Source: an uncultured Opitutaceae bacterium | GTDB lineage: Bacteria > Verrucomicrobiota > Verrucomicrobiia > Opitutales > Opitutaceae | Assembly (NCBI GenBank): GCA_903862935.1 | Contig: CAIOZY010000015.1 | Location: 1-64,000 of the forward strand | Length of the DNA: 64,000 nt | Direction: 5' to 3' | Shown here: one piece after another, positions 24,973 through 33,773 of the stretch | Position numbering within the stretch: the first letter of the stretch is position 1 | How the letters are laid out: the number at the start of each line of letters is the position of its first letter | Notes under the pieces: model-generated | Told to the model about the DNA's origin: nothing | What the model saw: only the letters and a program-made list of their open reading frames with translations | The model's database searches: none | Made by a program: the position numbers and the translations under genes

Positions 24973-25632
24973 ATGCGAGTTCCGCCGAATGAGTTTTTGA
25001 ACTCAGTCGAACCCCCCGCCCTCCGGGCTGCGGATGCAGCCTTGGGGCGGCGGCTTGAATATTACACCTTGGGCTGGAGTGCGCTGGAGGCGGTGGTGGC
25101 CGTGGGCGCGGGGCTGGCGGCCGGCAGCATTGCCTTGCTCGGATTCGGGATCGACTCCGTGATCGAGAGCTTGTCGGGGGCGGTCCTGTTGTGGCGCCTG
25201 TGGGCCCACGAGGCCGATGAGGACCGGGAACGCCGCGCCCTTAAGCTTGTGGGCTGGTCGTTTGTAATTCTGGCCGTCTATGTGGCCTGGGAAGCGAGCC
25301 TGTCGCTCTTTCACAGGGAGCACCCCGCGCCGAGTACCGTGGGGATCACGCTTTCGGTTCTGACCGTCATTGTCATGCCCCTTCTGGCTCGGAAGAAAAG
25401 GCTGATTGCGGCGCGGATGAAAAGCCGGGCCCTGGAGGCCGACTCGCGGCAGTCGTCCCTGTGCGCCTACCTCTCGGCAATCCTGCTGGGAGGATTGGTG
25501 CTCAACGCCTGGGTCGGGTGGTGGTGGGCCGACCCGCTGGCCGCGCTCGCGATGGTGCCGATCATCGCCCGTGAGGGACTGGAGGCGCTGCGAGGAGAGA
25601 CCTGCGCCGACTGCCAACGCACGCTGCGGTAG
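24973..25632 (+). CDS. Cation diffusion facilitator-like transporter
   Basis: 219 residues from the ATG at 24973, which has a GAGG eight bases upstream; an in-frame ATG at 24910 would add 21 residues. Five to six membrane segments are visible. LEAVVAVGAGLAAGSIALLGFGIDSVIESLSG is CDF helix 1-2, with the metal-site Asp in GIDSVIE. ALEADSRQSSLCAYLSAILLGGLVLNAW carries the second Asp pair position. A short C-terminal tail ends in CADCQ. It should export a divalent metal. It is divergent from the ArsR operon, and shared control is plausible. Confidence 0.8.
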   Translation: MRVPPNEFLNSVEPPALRAADAALGRRLEYYTLGWSALEAVVAVGAGLAAGSIALLGFGIDSVIESLSGAVLLWRLWAHEADEDRERRALKLVGWSFVILAVYVAWEASLSLFHREHPAPSTVGITLSVLTVIVMPLLARKKRLIAARMKSRALEADSRQSSLCAYLSAILLGGLVLNAWVGWWWADPLAALAMVPIIAREGLEALRGETCADCQRTLR

Positions 25633-25730
25633 GTCAGCGCAGGGGCCTTTTCCGCAACGGGTGCGGGCCGCGCAAAGAAACTCCCGAGGGGCGCCGGAAC
25701 CCAGGGATATCTAGAAACCTGCTGGAGAAA

Positions 25731-25784
25731 TTCACCTAAGTTTTCAAAAATCCCGCCGGGGTTGATGTGATGAATGTTCTCAAA
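25731..25784 (+). repeat. Intergenic repeat, copy A
   Basis: It contains the 18-base core TCACCTAAGTTTTCAAAA (25732-25749), identical to the reverse complement of copy B. CCGGGG and then GAATGTTCTCAAA follow in the same order as in copy C. Compared with copy C it carries an extra stretch of about ten bases between CCGGGG and GAATGTT. Copies B and C lie inverted relative to this one. Confidence 0.65.
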
Positions 25785-26019
25785 CCTACAGGCCATCCGT
25801 GAGAATCGCATTGGGTCATTTTAAAAAAAACGAGACCCTAATGGGCTGGACACGAAAACGGCGGTTTAGGGTGCCTTTCTTTTAAGTTCAAGATTATGGC
25901 GATTCACCTATCTCGTCTTGTATCATCAGGTAACCGTGACGGAGGGTTTTAGAAAGAGCCCAATTTGATCTGAATGTTCCTTACGGCCTGTGAGGGATGG
26001 ATTCCCTCCCGAGCCCCTA

Positions 26020-26034
26020 GGGTAGAAGCTACCC
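26020..26034 (-). terminator. Small hairpin after the 26036-28276 gene
   Basis: GGGTAG (26020-26025) pairs with CTACCC (26029-26034) over a 3-base loop, one base past the stop codon. There is no T-run on the minus strand, so this is a weak candidate. Confidence 0.3.
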
Positions 26035-26035
26035 G

Positions 26036-28276
26036 CTACGGCCCTATGAACAGGTAGTCTGTATTGCCGACATAGGGTGTTAGCTGGTTGGGATCGATGA
26101 TGATGTCCGAGTAGAGGAAGTAGGTGCTGCAGGTGGTGAAGTCGTACGGGGTGCCGTTCGCGTAGGTCCCGGTCATGATCGACCGGCGCAGGGCCGCTAG
26201 GCGGGTCTTCTGGTCGGCGGAAAGGCTGTGATAAACCTGGGCGAACGTGGTCGCGTACGCGCAGTTGTCCTCACCGTCGAGGTCCCCGTAGGTCCCCGAT
26301 AGAGCGAGGAGCTGGGCTCGGACCGAGGCGCTGTTGGCCGTCGAGACGAGAAGCCCGCGCAGGAGCGCGGCAATCTGTGTGCGGACCTGGACGATGTTCG
26401 TCGCTCCGGCGTACAGGTTATTCCTCTGTGTTTCGACCAGCGCATTGAACTGGGCTGCCTGGGCGGCCGTGACGTATCCCTTGGAGCTGTCCGAGAGAGC
26501 GGCCCCCGCGGTGGCGGTGAGCTGCTCGGAGATGCTGTAGCCGGGCACGTTCACCGCCGGCGCATCCTTGATGTAGAATCCCCCGTAGTAGGTTCCGTGC
26601 CGCTCGGGGCAGAAGTACACATCCGAGTCCAGCGACCCCGCGTACCAGCTGAAGATGTCCCCGGCGTAGGTCATGACAGCGACGACGACACCGTTGGGCA
26701 ACCCCCGCATCCTCGCGGTGATCGAGGTGAGCTGGGCGGCCGAAAGGACGGGCCACCCCGCCGAGCCGCTCCGCGTGTTCTTCATGGCGTCGAGGTAGGC
26801 AAGCTGGGTAGTGCCCGGGTCGCTGTTGCAGGGAGTGCCGTTCGCCATCGAGCCGTAGATCGAGGCGTAAAGAATAGCCCGGTCGAATGCGATCTGGCCG
26901 TCCGTCACATAGAGCGCCCGCGATGCTTTCTTCACGGAGTCCACGTTCAAGCCCGCCGAGCCCGACGGGAGGTCGCCGTCGAGCAGGCGCCGAAACGCCT
27001 TCATCAGGGCGTACCGCCCGTAGCCGTAGGAGCTGATGTCGGCCTGCTGCGCGGTCCCGAGGGCGATCAGCTGGGCGAGCTGCGTGTCGTTCAGGATGTA
27101 CAGGACGTTGTTGGCAACATTCGTCATGAAGTCGGTGTTGTGCCCCTGGTTCGCCGGGTCGTTGTCCCGCAGGTACTGGAACCCGGTATAGTCGGCCACC
27201 TTGCCCGGGGGGAAGAACGACTGGGCCTGCAGGTTGCCGGTCATCAGGGCGAGCCCCGAGAAGGCCAGGGTCGTCCGCTGGGCCTCATCCGAGAGGGTCT
27301 GCGCCATGGAGAAGGGGGCCGTGCTGCCGGCGGCGTAGAGTTCGACCAGGGCCGTCCCCGTGGCGGATCCGGAGCCGCTCACGGAAGCTGTGTAGGACCC
27401 CGCCGGGAGGTCGACCAGGATCGCGGCGTCGCGGCTGCCGGCCGAGAGGGAGAAGGCCCCGACTGCCGCCGCGGTTGAGGCAATGTCAGCCGCATTCGCC
27501 GCATCCGACCAGTTGTCGTTGGTCGCCAGGGCGGTTGTTCCGCTGTAGAGCGTGATCACCGGGTCTGCGAGGGCGCCTGAGACGCCGTAGTTTCCCAGTG
27601 TGGGCCCGACCGCCCGCACCAGCATGCGCAGGGTTCCGGGCCCTCCGACGACAAATCCCGGAACTAGCACGGAGCCGCTGGTGCCGACGAAGGCGCGCAC
27701 GGAGGCGTTGGCGATCGGCGCCGCGTTCGAGTTGGATACGTCGTAGAGCTCGAGCAGGGCGACGCCTGTCCCACCGTCGGACGCGGAGACGGGGGCCGTG
27801 TAGGCGCCGGGGGAGAGCGTCGCGACAATCGCGGCGTCGCGGCTGCCAGCGGTGAACGGGAAGGCGAAGGCCGCGCCCATCGCGGAGGAGTCCTTGGCGA
27901 GCCAGTTGTCGTTGCTCGCGACCTGGGTTGTGCCGAAAAGCAGTGAGAGAGCCGGATCGGCGAGTGCGTTGGCGACCCCGAAAGCCCCGAGAGCCGGACC
28001 CGCGGCCCGGAGTAACACCGGCTTGGAGCCGCTCCCCCCGATCACAAATCCGGCGACCGGCGTTCCGGCGCCACCCCCCACCTGGGCGCGGGCGGAGACA
28101 TTGAGAAGCCATGCCGACTCGCCTGCGCCAGCCGGAGCGGCAGTCGCAGCCAGCAGGGCCACTGCAAATCCGACAGAGCCAAGTCTGCGCCGGACCCCGG
28201 AGCTGGGCGAGACGCGGAAGGCAAGGGCGCCCGCACGCGGTTGGAATGCTAGTCCTGTGCGCAAACTGTCTTTCAT
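26036..28276 (-). CDS. Secreted protein with two verrucomicrobial tail-type repeats and an unknown C-terminal domain
   Basis: 746 residues. A long signal sequence has its hydrophobic core at about residues 36-50 (GFAVALLAATAAPAGAG). Two tandem copies of the roughly 130-residue module 'NVSARAQVG...VAGFVIGG...VLLRAAGPALGAFGV' follow, ending near residue 320. The remaining 420 residues show no recognised family. They contain LQAQSFFPPGKVADYTGFQYLRD, four Cys (CNSDPG, FCPERHG, DNCAYA, TTCSTY) and LSADQKTRLAALRRSIMTG. Unlike the other three proteins of this type, the repeat module is N-terminal here. It is divergently transcribed from the OmpR-type regulator with a matching promoter motif, so it probably belongs to that regulon. 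Confidence 0.7.
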   Translation of the reverse strand: MKDSLRTGLAFQPRAGALAFRVSPSSGVRRRLGSVGFAVALLAATAAPAGAGESAWLLNVSARAQVGGGAGTPVAGFVIGGSGSKPVLLRAAGPALGAFGVANALADPALSLLFGTTQVASNDNWLAKDSSAMGAAFAFPFTAGSRDAAIVATLSPGAYTAPVSASDGGTGVALLELYDVSNSNAAPIANASVRAFVGTSGSVLVPGFVVGGPGTLRMLVRAVGPTLGNYGVSGALADPVITLYSGTTALATNDNWSDAANAADIASTAAAVGAFSLSAGSRDAAILVDLPAGSYTASVSGSGSATGTALVELYAAGSTAPFSMAQTLSDEAQRTTLAFSGLALMTGNLQAQSFFPPGKVADYTGFQYLRDNDPANQGHNTDFMTNVANNVLYILNDTQLAQLIALGTAQQADISSYGYGRYALMKAFRRLLDGDLPSGSAGLNVDSVKKASRALYVTDGQIAFDRAILYASIYGSMANGTPCNSDPGTTQLAYLDAMKNTRSGSAGWPVLSAAQLTSITARMRGLPNGVVVAVMTYAGDIFSWYAGSLDSDVYFCPERHGTYYGGFYIKDAPAVNVPGYSISEQLTATAGAALSDSSKGYVTAAQAAQFNALVETQRNNLYAGATNIVQVRTQIAALLRGLLVSTANSASVRAQLLALSGTYGDLDGEDNCAYATTFAQVYHSLSADQKTRLAALRRSIMTGTYANGTPYDFTTCSTYFLYSDIIIDPNQLTPYVGNTDYLFIGP

Positions 28277-28282
28277 GGCGCG

Positions 28283-28316
28283 AGTCTACGCCCGGGACCC
28301 TTAAGGAGGCGTGAAG
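28283..28316 (-). promoter_or_regulatory. Response-regulator-type promoter of the 26036-28276 gene
   Basis: On the minus strand: CTTCA (28316-28312), then CTTAA 11 bp on (28305-28301), then 12 bases, then the -10-like TAGACT (28288-28283), then six bases and the ATG. Half sites 11 bp apart directly upstream of the -10 are the normal target of OmpR/PhoB-type dimers. The same layout occurs at 28341-28374 and 36357-36390. Confidence 0.6.
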
Positions 28317-28340
28317 CCCGGAAAAATTTTCGGCTGCTGC

Positions 28341-28374
28341 CTTAATCTCCGCTTAAGGCGGCTTGTGCGAGACT
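28341..28374 (+). promoter_or_regulatory. Response-regulator-type promoter of the two-component operon (autoregulation)
   Basis: CTTAA (28341-28345), CTTAA 11 bp on (28352-28356), 12 bases, then GAGACT (28369-28374), about 40 bases before the regulator ATG. The two CTTAA sites also sit inside a 7-bp inverted repeat, GCCTTAA/TTAAGGC (28339-28345 and 28353-28359). The arrangement mirrors the divergent promoter 25-60 bases away. Confidence 0.6.
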
Positions 28375-28415
28375 GCCCGACCAGCCAGACTCCACAGAGC
28401 CTCCCGAGCCCGAAC

Positions 28416-29066
28416 ATGAAGATCCTGATTGTCGAAGACGAGCCCGACCTGCTTGCCGGGCTGGCCCGCGGCCTCAGGGAAGAGGAGTACGCCGTGGACA
28501 CCGCGGCGGATGGCGAGGAGGGGCTCTACAAGGCCTCGAACTCCGACTACGACGCGATTGTCCTCGACGTGCTGCTCCCGCGCCTTGACGGCTGGATGGT
28601 CCTTGAGCGCCTCCGGGAGAAGAAGAAGACGCCGGTGCTCATGCTCACCGCCCGCGACGCCGCGCGCGACCGGGTCCGGGGCCTCGATGCCGGAGCAGAC
28701 GACTACATGGCCAAGCCGTTCGACTTCGGGGAGCTGCTTGCGCGCCTGCGGGCGCTCATCCGCCGGTCGGCGGGTCTCACGCGAAACCGGATTCTCCTGG
28801 GCGCGGTTGCGATCGACACGGCGTCGCGGCAGGTGACCCGCGGCGGCGAGCCGGTGCCGCTGACCGCACGCGAGTATGCGCTGGTTGAGTTCCTTGCGCT
28901 CCATCGGGGGGAGGTCGTCACCCGGTCCGACCTCTACGAGCACCTGTTCGATGAGAACGACAGCACCCTGTCGAACCTGCTCGATGTGCATGTCTCCAAC
29001 ATCCGCAAGAAGCTGGGAGCCGACTTCATCGTCACCCGGCGAGGTTTCGGCTACTGCATAGAATGA
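28416..29066 (+). CDS. OmpR-family response regulator
   Basis: 216 residues from the ATG at 28416; the frame is open upstream through the promoter region. The receiver domain has phospho-acceptor D51 (AIVLDVLLPRLDG), acidic pocket E7-D8, switch Thr in VLMLTARD and Lys in DDYMAKPFD. The winged-helix domain starts near residue 125 and ends HVSNIRKKLGADFIVTRRGFGYCIE. It resembles CusR/QseB-type regulators more than NtrC types. The histidine kinase gene overlaps its stop by four bases. Two OmpR-type sites flank the promoter region upstream. Confidence 0.93.
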   Translation: MKILIVEDEPDLLAGLARGLREEEYAVDTAADGEEGLYKASNSDYDAIVLDVLLPRLDGWMVLERLREKKKTPVLMLTARDAARDRVRGLDAGADDYMAKPFDFGELLARLRALIRRSAGLTRNRILLGAVAIDTASRQVTRGGEPVPLTAREYALVEFLALHRGEVVTRSDLYEHLFDENDSTLSNLLDVHVSNIRKKLGADFIVTRRGFGYCIE

Positions 29067-30592
29067 AATTTTTACAATCGATCCGCTGGCGCCTGCAACT
29101 GTGGCATGGCCTGCTCCTCGGGCTTGTCCTTGCCGGCTTCGGCTTCACCGGCTGGCGGCTGGAGTGGGCAAACCGGCTGCGCGCCGTGGACCAGGCCCTT
29201 GACGAGCGGATCTCGGTTGTGGCCGGCGTCCTGCCCCACGGTCCCTCCGGAGGGGAGCAGCCCCGCGAGGGCCGCCGCAATCCGGACCGGCCTCCGCCGC
29301 GTCAGGATATCCAAGAGGATTCGCCCCCGCAGGACGGTCCCCCGCAGGACCAGCCGGAGATGGGCGAGCGGCCGGCGGAGCGCAAGATCGTTCTTTCGGC
29401 GCACGATTCGGGCTTCTTCGATGGGACTTCAGGAGGGGCCTATTACTACACGGTGTGGCTTCCCGGCGAGCGGTTGCTGTCCCGGTCGGATTGGGCCCCG
29501 GCCGCGGTTCCCCTCCCCGGGCGCGAAGCGGGCCCCCGCGGCTCGCGGGTCAGGGGAACCGTGCGGGAGTCCTACCACTTCACCCCGCAGGGTTTCTGCG
29601 TGCTGGTCGGCCGGGACATTTCTGAAGAGCTGGCCGGCATGAGGCGTCTGGGCCTGCTTTTTGCGGGGGCGGGAGGGGCCGTCTTCCTCCTGGGCCTGGC
29701 GGGAGGCTGGTGGATATCGATGCGCGCCCTCCGCCCGATCGGCGAAATCAGCGCGACAGCGTCCAAGATCGCGCACGGGGACCTCGCCCAGCGCATTCCT
29801 ACGGCGGGTGCCGGGTCTGAGCTTCGCGAGCTGGCGGGGGTCCTCAACGAGACCTTCACCCGCCTCCAGGCTGCATTCGCCCGGCAGGCGCAGTTCACGG
29901 CCGATGCGGCCCATGAGCTCCGCACGCCCGTGTCGGTCGTCCTCACCGAGACCCAAACGGTGCTCGCGCGAGAGCGTAGCGCCGCCGAGTACCGGGCAAG
30001 CCTTGAGGCCTGCCAGCGCTCCGCTCAGCGCATGCGTCGGCTGACGGAGAACCTCCTGGCGCTGGCCCGGCTGGACTCCGGCGAAGCCGCCGCAAGCCGC
30101 GACTCCTGTGACCTGGCCGAAATTGTGGGGGGGGTTGTGGATATGCTCCGCCCCTTGGCTGCGGAGAGGCAGCTGTCCTTCGATTTGGGGCTCCAGGCGG
30201 TCTCCTGCAAGGGCAGCGCCGAGCAGCTCGGACGGGCGGTCACGAACCTCGTCACCAACGCGATCCACTACAACCGCTCCGGCGGAAGCGTGCGGGTCAC
30301 CCTGGAGGCGCGCCCCGGCTCAGCGGTACTCTCGGTCGCCGACACGGGCCAGGGAATCGCCCCCGAGGACATCCCCCATGTTTTCGAACGGTTCTACCGC
30401 GCGGACAGGGCCCGTTCGAACCCAAGCGGCCGAACCGGGCTCGGGCTCGCCATAACCAAGGCCATAGTCGAGGCCCACGGGGGCACGATCGGCGTCGTGA
30501 GCGAGCCAGGGGCAGGGAGCACGTTCACCGTATGCCTCCCGCTCGATCCCCAGGGGCAGGACACAGGGGCTGCTGCCCCTACCGGATCCTGA
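29063..30592 (+). CDS. Membrane sensor histidine kinase with Pro/Asp/Gln-rich sensor domain
   Basis: 509 residues. TM1 (LWHGLLLGLVLAGFGF) lies near residues 15-30 and TM2 (LLFAGAGGAVFLLGLAGGWW) near 197-216. The periplasmic part between them includes a low-complexity tract at about residues 60-110, rich in Pro, Asp, Gln and Glu. After TM2 come HAMP, the phospho-acceptor H284 in AHELRTPVSVVL, N-box NLVTNAIHYN, G1 VADTGQGI and G2 GRTGLGLAI. It is the partner of the overlapping OmpR regulator. The last 14 bases overlap, in antisense, the end of the cytochrome c gene. The tract could be an extended linker or a cation-binding sensor; that is inference. Confidence 0.92.
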   Translation: MKFLQSIRWRLQLWHGLLLGLVLAGFGFTGWRLEWANRLRAVDQALDERISVVAGVLPHGPSGGEQPREGRRNPDRPPPRQDIQEDSPPQDGPPQDQPEMGERPAERKIVLSAHDSGFFDGTSGGAYYYTVWLPGERLLSRSDWAPAAVPLPGREAGPRGSRVRGTVRESYHFTPQGFCVLVGRDISEELAGMRRLGLLFAGAGGAVFLLGLAGGWWISMRALRPIGEISATASKIAHGDLAQRIPTAGAGSELRELAGVLNETFTRLQAAFARQAQFTADAAHELRTPVSVVLTETQTVLARERSAAEYRASLEACQRSAQRMRRLTENLLALARLDSGEAAASRDSCDLAEIVGGVVDMLRPLAAERQLSFDLGLQAVSCKGSAEQLGRAVTNLVTNAIHYNRSGGSVRVTLEARPGSAVLSVADTGQGIAPEDIPHVFERFYRADRARSNPSGRTGLGLAITKAIVEAHGGTIGVVSEPGAGSTFTVCLPLDPQGQDTGAAAPTGS

Positions 30593-31184
30593 GCAGTTCC
30601 TCCGCCGTCCACTCCCGGTGGCCAACCACCCGGGCGCGGACCCGCGCGACAGCCTCAGGGGTGACCGGCGCGGCCTCGTTGCTCCAAGCCGCCCGAATGT
30701 AGGTGAGCACATCGGCAATCCTCTGGTCGCTCCAGTCAAAGCCGGGCCGGCCGAATGCAGGCATGGACCGGTCCCCGGGGTAGAAGACCGCGCTCACGCT
30801 GACCGGTCCCCTCAGTCCGCAGAGGAGGATCCGGATCAGCCGGTCCTCGCGGCCATTGACCCACTCCGAACCGGCAAGGGGCGGAATCTTTCCCGAAATT
30901 CCCTTACCGTCGGACGGGTGGCAGGTAAAGCAACCGCTCTGGGGAATGCGAAAGTCGCGGGCCCCAGGCCGGGAAAGGTCATAGGTCCGCGGGAAGGAGA
31001 CCGGCGTCGCCTCAGCCACCCGCGGCGGCCGGGGCGCTGCGGCCTCGGGCCGGGGAATCGTGCACGCCGGCAACACGAGCCCGCCGGCAATTCCAAGACA
31101 GAGGAGCAGGGACACGGCCCTCACCGATCGCTCCGCAGGCCGGCGGCGGCGCGGCTGAGAAAAGGGCTGCTTCTCGGGCTTCAC
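30579..31184 (-). CDS. Lipoprotein mono-heme cytochrome c
   Basis: 201 residues. A basic N-region (RRRR) is followed by the hydrophobic LLLCLGIAGGLVLPAC with a lipobox Cys at 41 (LPAC), so the protein is probably anchored to a membrane by lipid. The single heme site is CFTCH (C85, C88, H89), and the axial Met is likely that in RSMPAFGRPG. Between them PPLAGSEWVNG is typical of class I cytochromes of the PQQ-dehydrogenase/oxidase type. It ends the minus-strand operon of two metallophosphoesterases (nine bases after their last stop). An electron carrier in such an operon is unexpected. Confidence 0.88.
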   Translation of the reverse strand: MKPEKQPFSQPRRRRPAERSVRAVSLLLCLGIAGGLVLPACTIPRPEAAAPRPPRVAEATPVSFPRTYDLSRPGARDFRIPQSGCFTCHPSDGKGISGKIPPLAGSEWVNGREDRLIRILLCGLRGPVSVSAVFYPGDRSMPAFGRPGFDWSDQRIADVLTYIRAAWSNEAAPVTPEAVARVRARVVGHREWTAEELLRIR

Positions 31185-31193
31185 GGGCAGGGC

Positions 31194-33755
31194 TCAGGGC
31201 ACCTCGTAAGCATCGACAAGGACGGATCCCGCAGCACCGCTGGCGCTTGCGGCGACCGCGGTGTACGACCCGGGCGGGAGGGTCACCAGGATCGCGCAGT
31301 CGCGGCTTTGCAGGGGGTTGGGCTGGGCCCCGACCGCGCTCATCGCAGCCGAAAGCTGCGGGTCGCTGCCCCACCCGGCGTTTGAGGCGATCGCAGAGGC
31401 CCCGCTGTTCAAGGTGAGCACCGGGTCGGGCATCGCCCCGGCCACCCCGTAGGCGGCGAGACCCGGGCCCACCGCGCGGATCAGCACCGTCCGGGAGGTC
31501 GCGCCGCCAATGTAGAATCCATTCGTCAGGCTCCCGTTCGCCGGAACCGCTATCCGGCAGGACAGGTTCATGAGCCGCGGGGTCGCCAGGGTGTAAGCCC
31601 CCGCGGCGGTGTCATCGTAAACCTCGGCCAGCGTCCGGCCCGAGTCCCCCGAGCTGCCGTCGACGTGAACGGTATATCCCGGGCTTGCCCCAAGCGAGAG
31701 GACGCCGGCCGAGTCCAGGCTCGAGGGGTCGGTGTAGACTAGGCCCGCCCCGCTGTTGGCCTGGGCCACACTGACCAGGGCCGTGTTTCCGGCCGGCGTT
31801 CCCCACCCTGCGTTGGCGGCGATCTGGACTCCCTGGGCGCTGAAAACCCTGAATTCCGGGTCCGGCAGGACTCCGGCCACCCCGTAGGAGGCCAGCGCCG
31901 GACCCGACGCCCGGATCAGCAGCCTTTGGGAGCCCGCCGTGCCGGCGCCCCCGGTCACAAAGCCCATGATCAGCTCCGAGCTGACGACCGCGTTGACCGA
32001 CAGGTTCACCATCCGGCCCGGGTTGCCGCTTGGTGTCACGCTCAAGGTTGCCGCCTGGCTGGTCATTGATCCGGCCGGGTTCGTGACGACGCATTGGTAG
32101 TTTCCCGCGTTGGCTGCGGAGACCCCGGAAAGAACCAACGAAGGCCCTGTTGCCCCGGAAACGCCCGCTCCATTCAACAAAGGGGTTCCCTGGAAGAGCC
32201 ACTGGTAGACCAGGCCCGAGCCCGAGGCCTGTGTGCCGAGAACAACCGTTCCCCCGGAGACCGTCTGCGACACAGGCCCGGCCGTGATCACCGGGGCCGT
32301 GCCGGAGGCAACGGAGATGGTGTAGTTGTACATGACCGCGCCGTTCGGGACCCCGGCGCTCGGGTCGGCCGGCGCCCCAGCCCGGACATACGACACGGTC
32401 ACCTGGGCAGGGGAAACCCGGACCCTGAGGTGGCCGGAGCTGGGGTACATGACGCCGGAGAGGTAGCCGTAGGGAAATGCGGAGTTTGTGCTCTGGTTGC
32501 TCCGGCTCGGCTGCGGCACCTCCTGGTAGATCAGCCCCGCCGCCCCGGCCCCGGTGGCGAGGCTCTGCCTCACATAGAGGTGGTCGTGCCCGTGGAAGAC
32601 CGCCGTGACGCCGTGGGCGAGTAGCAGGTCCTGGATCGGCATCGCCCAGCCGGGGCGCTGCGCCGCGAAGCCGGGCGTGTCGTCGATGTTGCTGCCCCCC
32701 CACTCGTAATAGGGCGCGACCTCGGCACCGCCCCGCGCCTGGCCGTCGAGGCTGCCCCCGACCAGGTGGTGGATGAACACGAACTTGAAGGTTGCCTTGC
32801 TCTGCTCGAGGGTCGCCTTGAGCCAGTCGTACTGCGCCCTGCCGAGGGTCCACGACCACGGGTCCTTGGAGTGCGCCGTGGTCTGGCAGGTGTACCAGAA
32901 CGGGTCGAGCGCGATGAACAGGGCGTCACCCCACTGGAACGCGTAGTAGGCGTCCCTCGGCGCCCCGGTGTAGGGATCGGCAGCCGTGGCCCCGGAGTAG
33001 AAGGCCCCCGCCACGGGGCACGGGAAGTACAGCTGCCGCGCCTGGACGCCCCAGGTCGCCACGTTGGCGTGGGGCTGCGCGGCGCTCAGCAGCCAGCCGA
33101 GCTCGGGATCGTGGTTTCCGCTCACGAGGAAAAGCGGCACGGATTGCCCGATCTGGGCGAAGAACTGGGAGCGCACGGTCCTGTGGCTCAGCACGACCTG
33201 GTCGCTGGTCGTCGCCCCGAACTTCTCGTCCATGAAGGTGTCGCCGATGTCCACGAGGAAGTCGGGCTTGTCCGCCAGGATGTTCGCAAGCGTCTGGTCC
33301 CAGACCGGCGGCTCGTCATCCTGGTAGTGGGGGTCGGCCTCGATCGCGAAGATGAAGGTCCTGCCCGAGGCCCGCTGTGTGACGAAACCCGCCTCCGGGG
33401 CCGCCGCGAACGAGGACGTCCCCGGGTCCCGATAACGGATGCGGTAGACGTAGGCGCTGTCCGCCTGAAGGGAGTCGAGCGTCACGACGGAGGGGGCCCC
33501 CGCCGCAAGGGTCGTGACCGGGCTCGAACCGGGATAGACGCCCGTCTGCGTGCCGTAATCGACGACGATCTCCAGGCCTTGGGTCGCCAGCACGCTGAGT
33601 GCCACCGAGTGATCCGTGGGCCGGCCGAGAAGGACGTCGAAGGGCAGCGACCCGGAGCTCTGGGCCAAGAGTCCGGCCGGAATGCAGGCGAGGATGACCA
33701 GTCCGAGGATGGGCCTGATCCCGGGGAAGGCGGCGGTCACAAAAGCGCTGGGCAT
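31194..33755 (-). CDS. Secreted calcineurin-like metallophosphoesterase, Ig domain and repeat tail (copy 2)
   Basis: 853 residues. The signal peptide is LGLVILACIPAGLLAQ. A fibronectin-like N-terminal domain runs to about residue 125, as in purple acid phosphatases. The metal-binding phosphoesterase motifs are EADPHY, VDIGDTFMD, SGNHDPE, FVFIHHLVGG and VFHGHDHLYVRQ. An Ig-like domain (SGGTVVLGTQASGSGLVYQW) starts near residue 490. Two tandem tail modules end in EVP. Substrates are likely phosphomonoesters or diesters outside the cell or in the periplasm. It is the second gene of the operon starting at 36305, 18 bases after the first copy. The tail is nearly the same as in copy 1, while the catalytic part is much more diverged. 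Confidence 0.85.
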   Translation of the reverse strand: MPSAFVTAAFPGIRPILGLVILACIPAGLLAQSSGSLPFDVLLGRPTDHSVALSVLATQGLEIVVDYGTQTGVYPGSSPVTTLAAGAPSVVTLDSLQADSAYVYRIRYRDPGTSSFAAAPEAGFVTQRASGRTFIFAIEADPHYQDDEPPVWDQTLANILADKPDFLVDIGDTFMDEKFGATTSDQVVLSHRTVRSQFFAQIGQSVPLFLVSGNHDPELGWLLSAAQPHANVATWGVQARQLYFPCPVAGAFYSGATAADPYTGAPRDAYYAFQWGDALFIALDPFWYTCQTTAHSKDPWSWTLGRAQYDWLKATLEQSKATFKFVFIHHLVGGSLDGQARGGAEVAPYYEWGGSNIDDTPGFAAQRPGWAMPIQDLLLAHGVTAVFHGHDHLYVRQSLATGAGAAGLIYQEVPQPSRSNQSTNSAFPYGYLSGVMYPSSGHLRVRVSPAQVTVSYVRAGAPADPSAGVPNGAVMYNYTISVASGTAPVITAGPVSQTVSGGTVVLGTQASGSGLVYQWLFQGTPLLNGAGVSGATGPSLVLSGVSAANAGNYQCVVTNPAGSMTSQAATLSVTPSGNPGRMVNLSVNAVVSSELIMGFVTGGAGTAGSQRLLIRASGPALASYGVAGVLPDPEFRVFSAQGVQIAANAGWGTPAGNTALVSVAQANSGAGLVYTDPSSLDSAGVLSLGASPGYTVHVDGSSGDSGRTLAEVYDDTAAGAYTLATPRLMNLSCRIAVPANGSLTNGFYIGGATSRTVLIRAVGPGLAAYGVAGAMPDPVLTLNSGASAIASNAGWGSDPQLSAAMSAVGAQPNPLQSRDCAILVTLPPGSYTAVAASASGAAGSVLVDAYEVP

Positions 33756-33773
33756 GGGGTCATCGGGCGCGGC

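Larger units (their letters stand above)
25633..26035. other. AT-rich intergenic region with repeat copy A
   Basis: 403 bases between the end of the CDF gene and the stop of the 26036-28276 gene. It holds repeat A (25731-25784), an A-run (TTTTAAAAAAAACGAG near 25820) and two small hairpins close to its right end (25992-26008 and 26020-26034). No gene-like frame was seen. Confidence 0.5.

Noticed and set aside
25830-25876. ACCCTAA...TTAGGGT inverted pair
   Set aside because: Arms are short and far apart (about 25 bases), with no stable stem and no nearby start.
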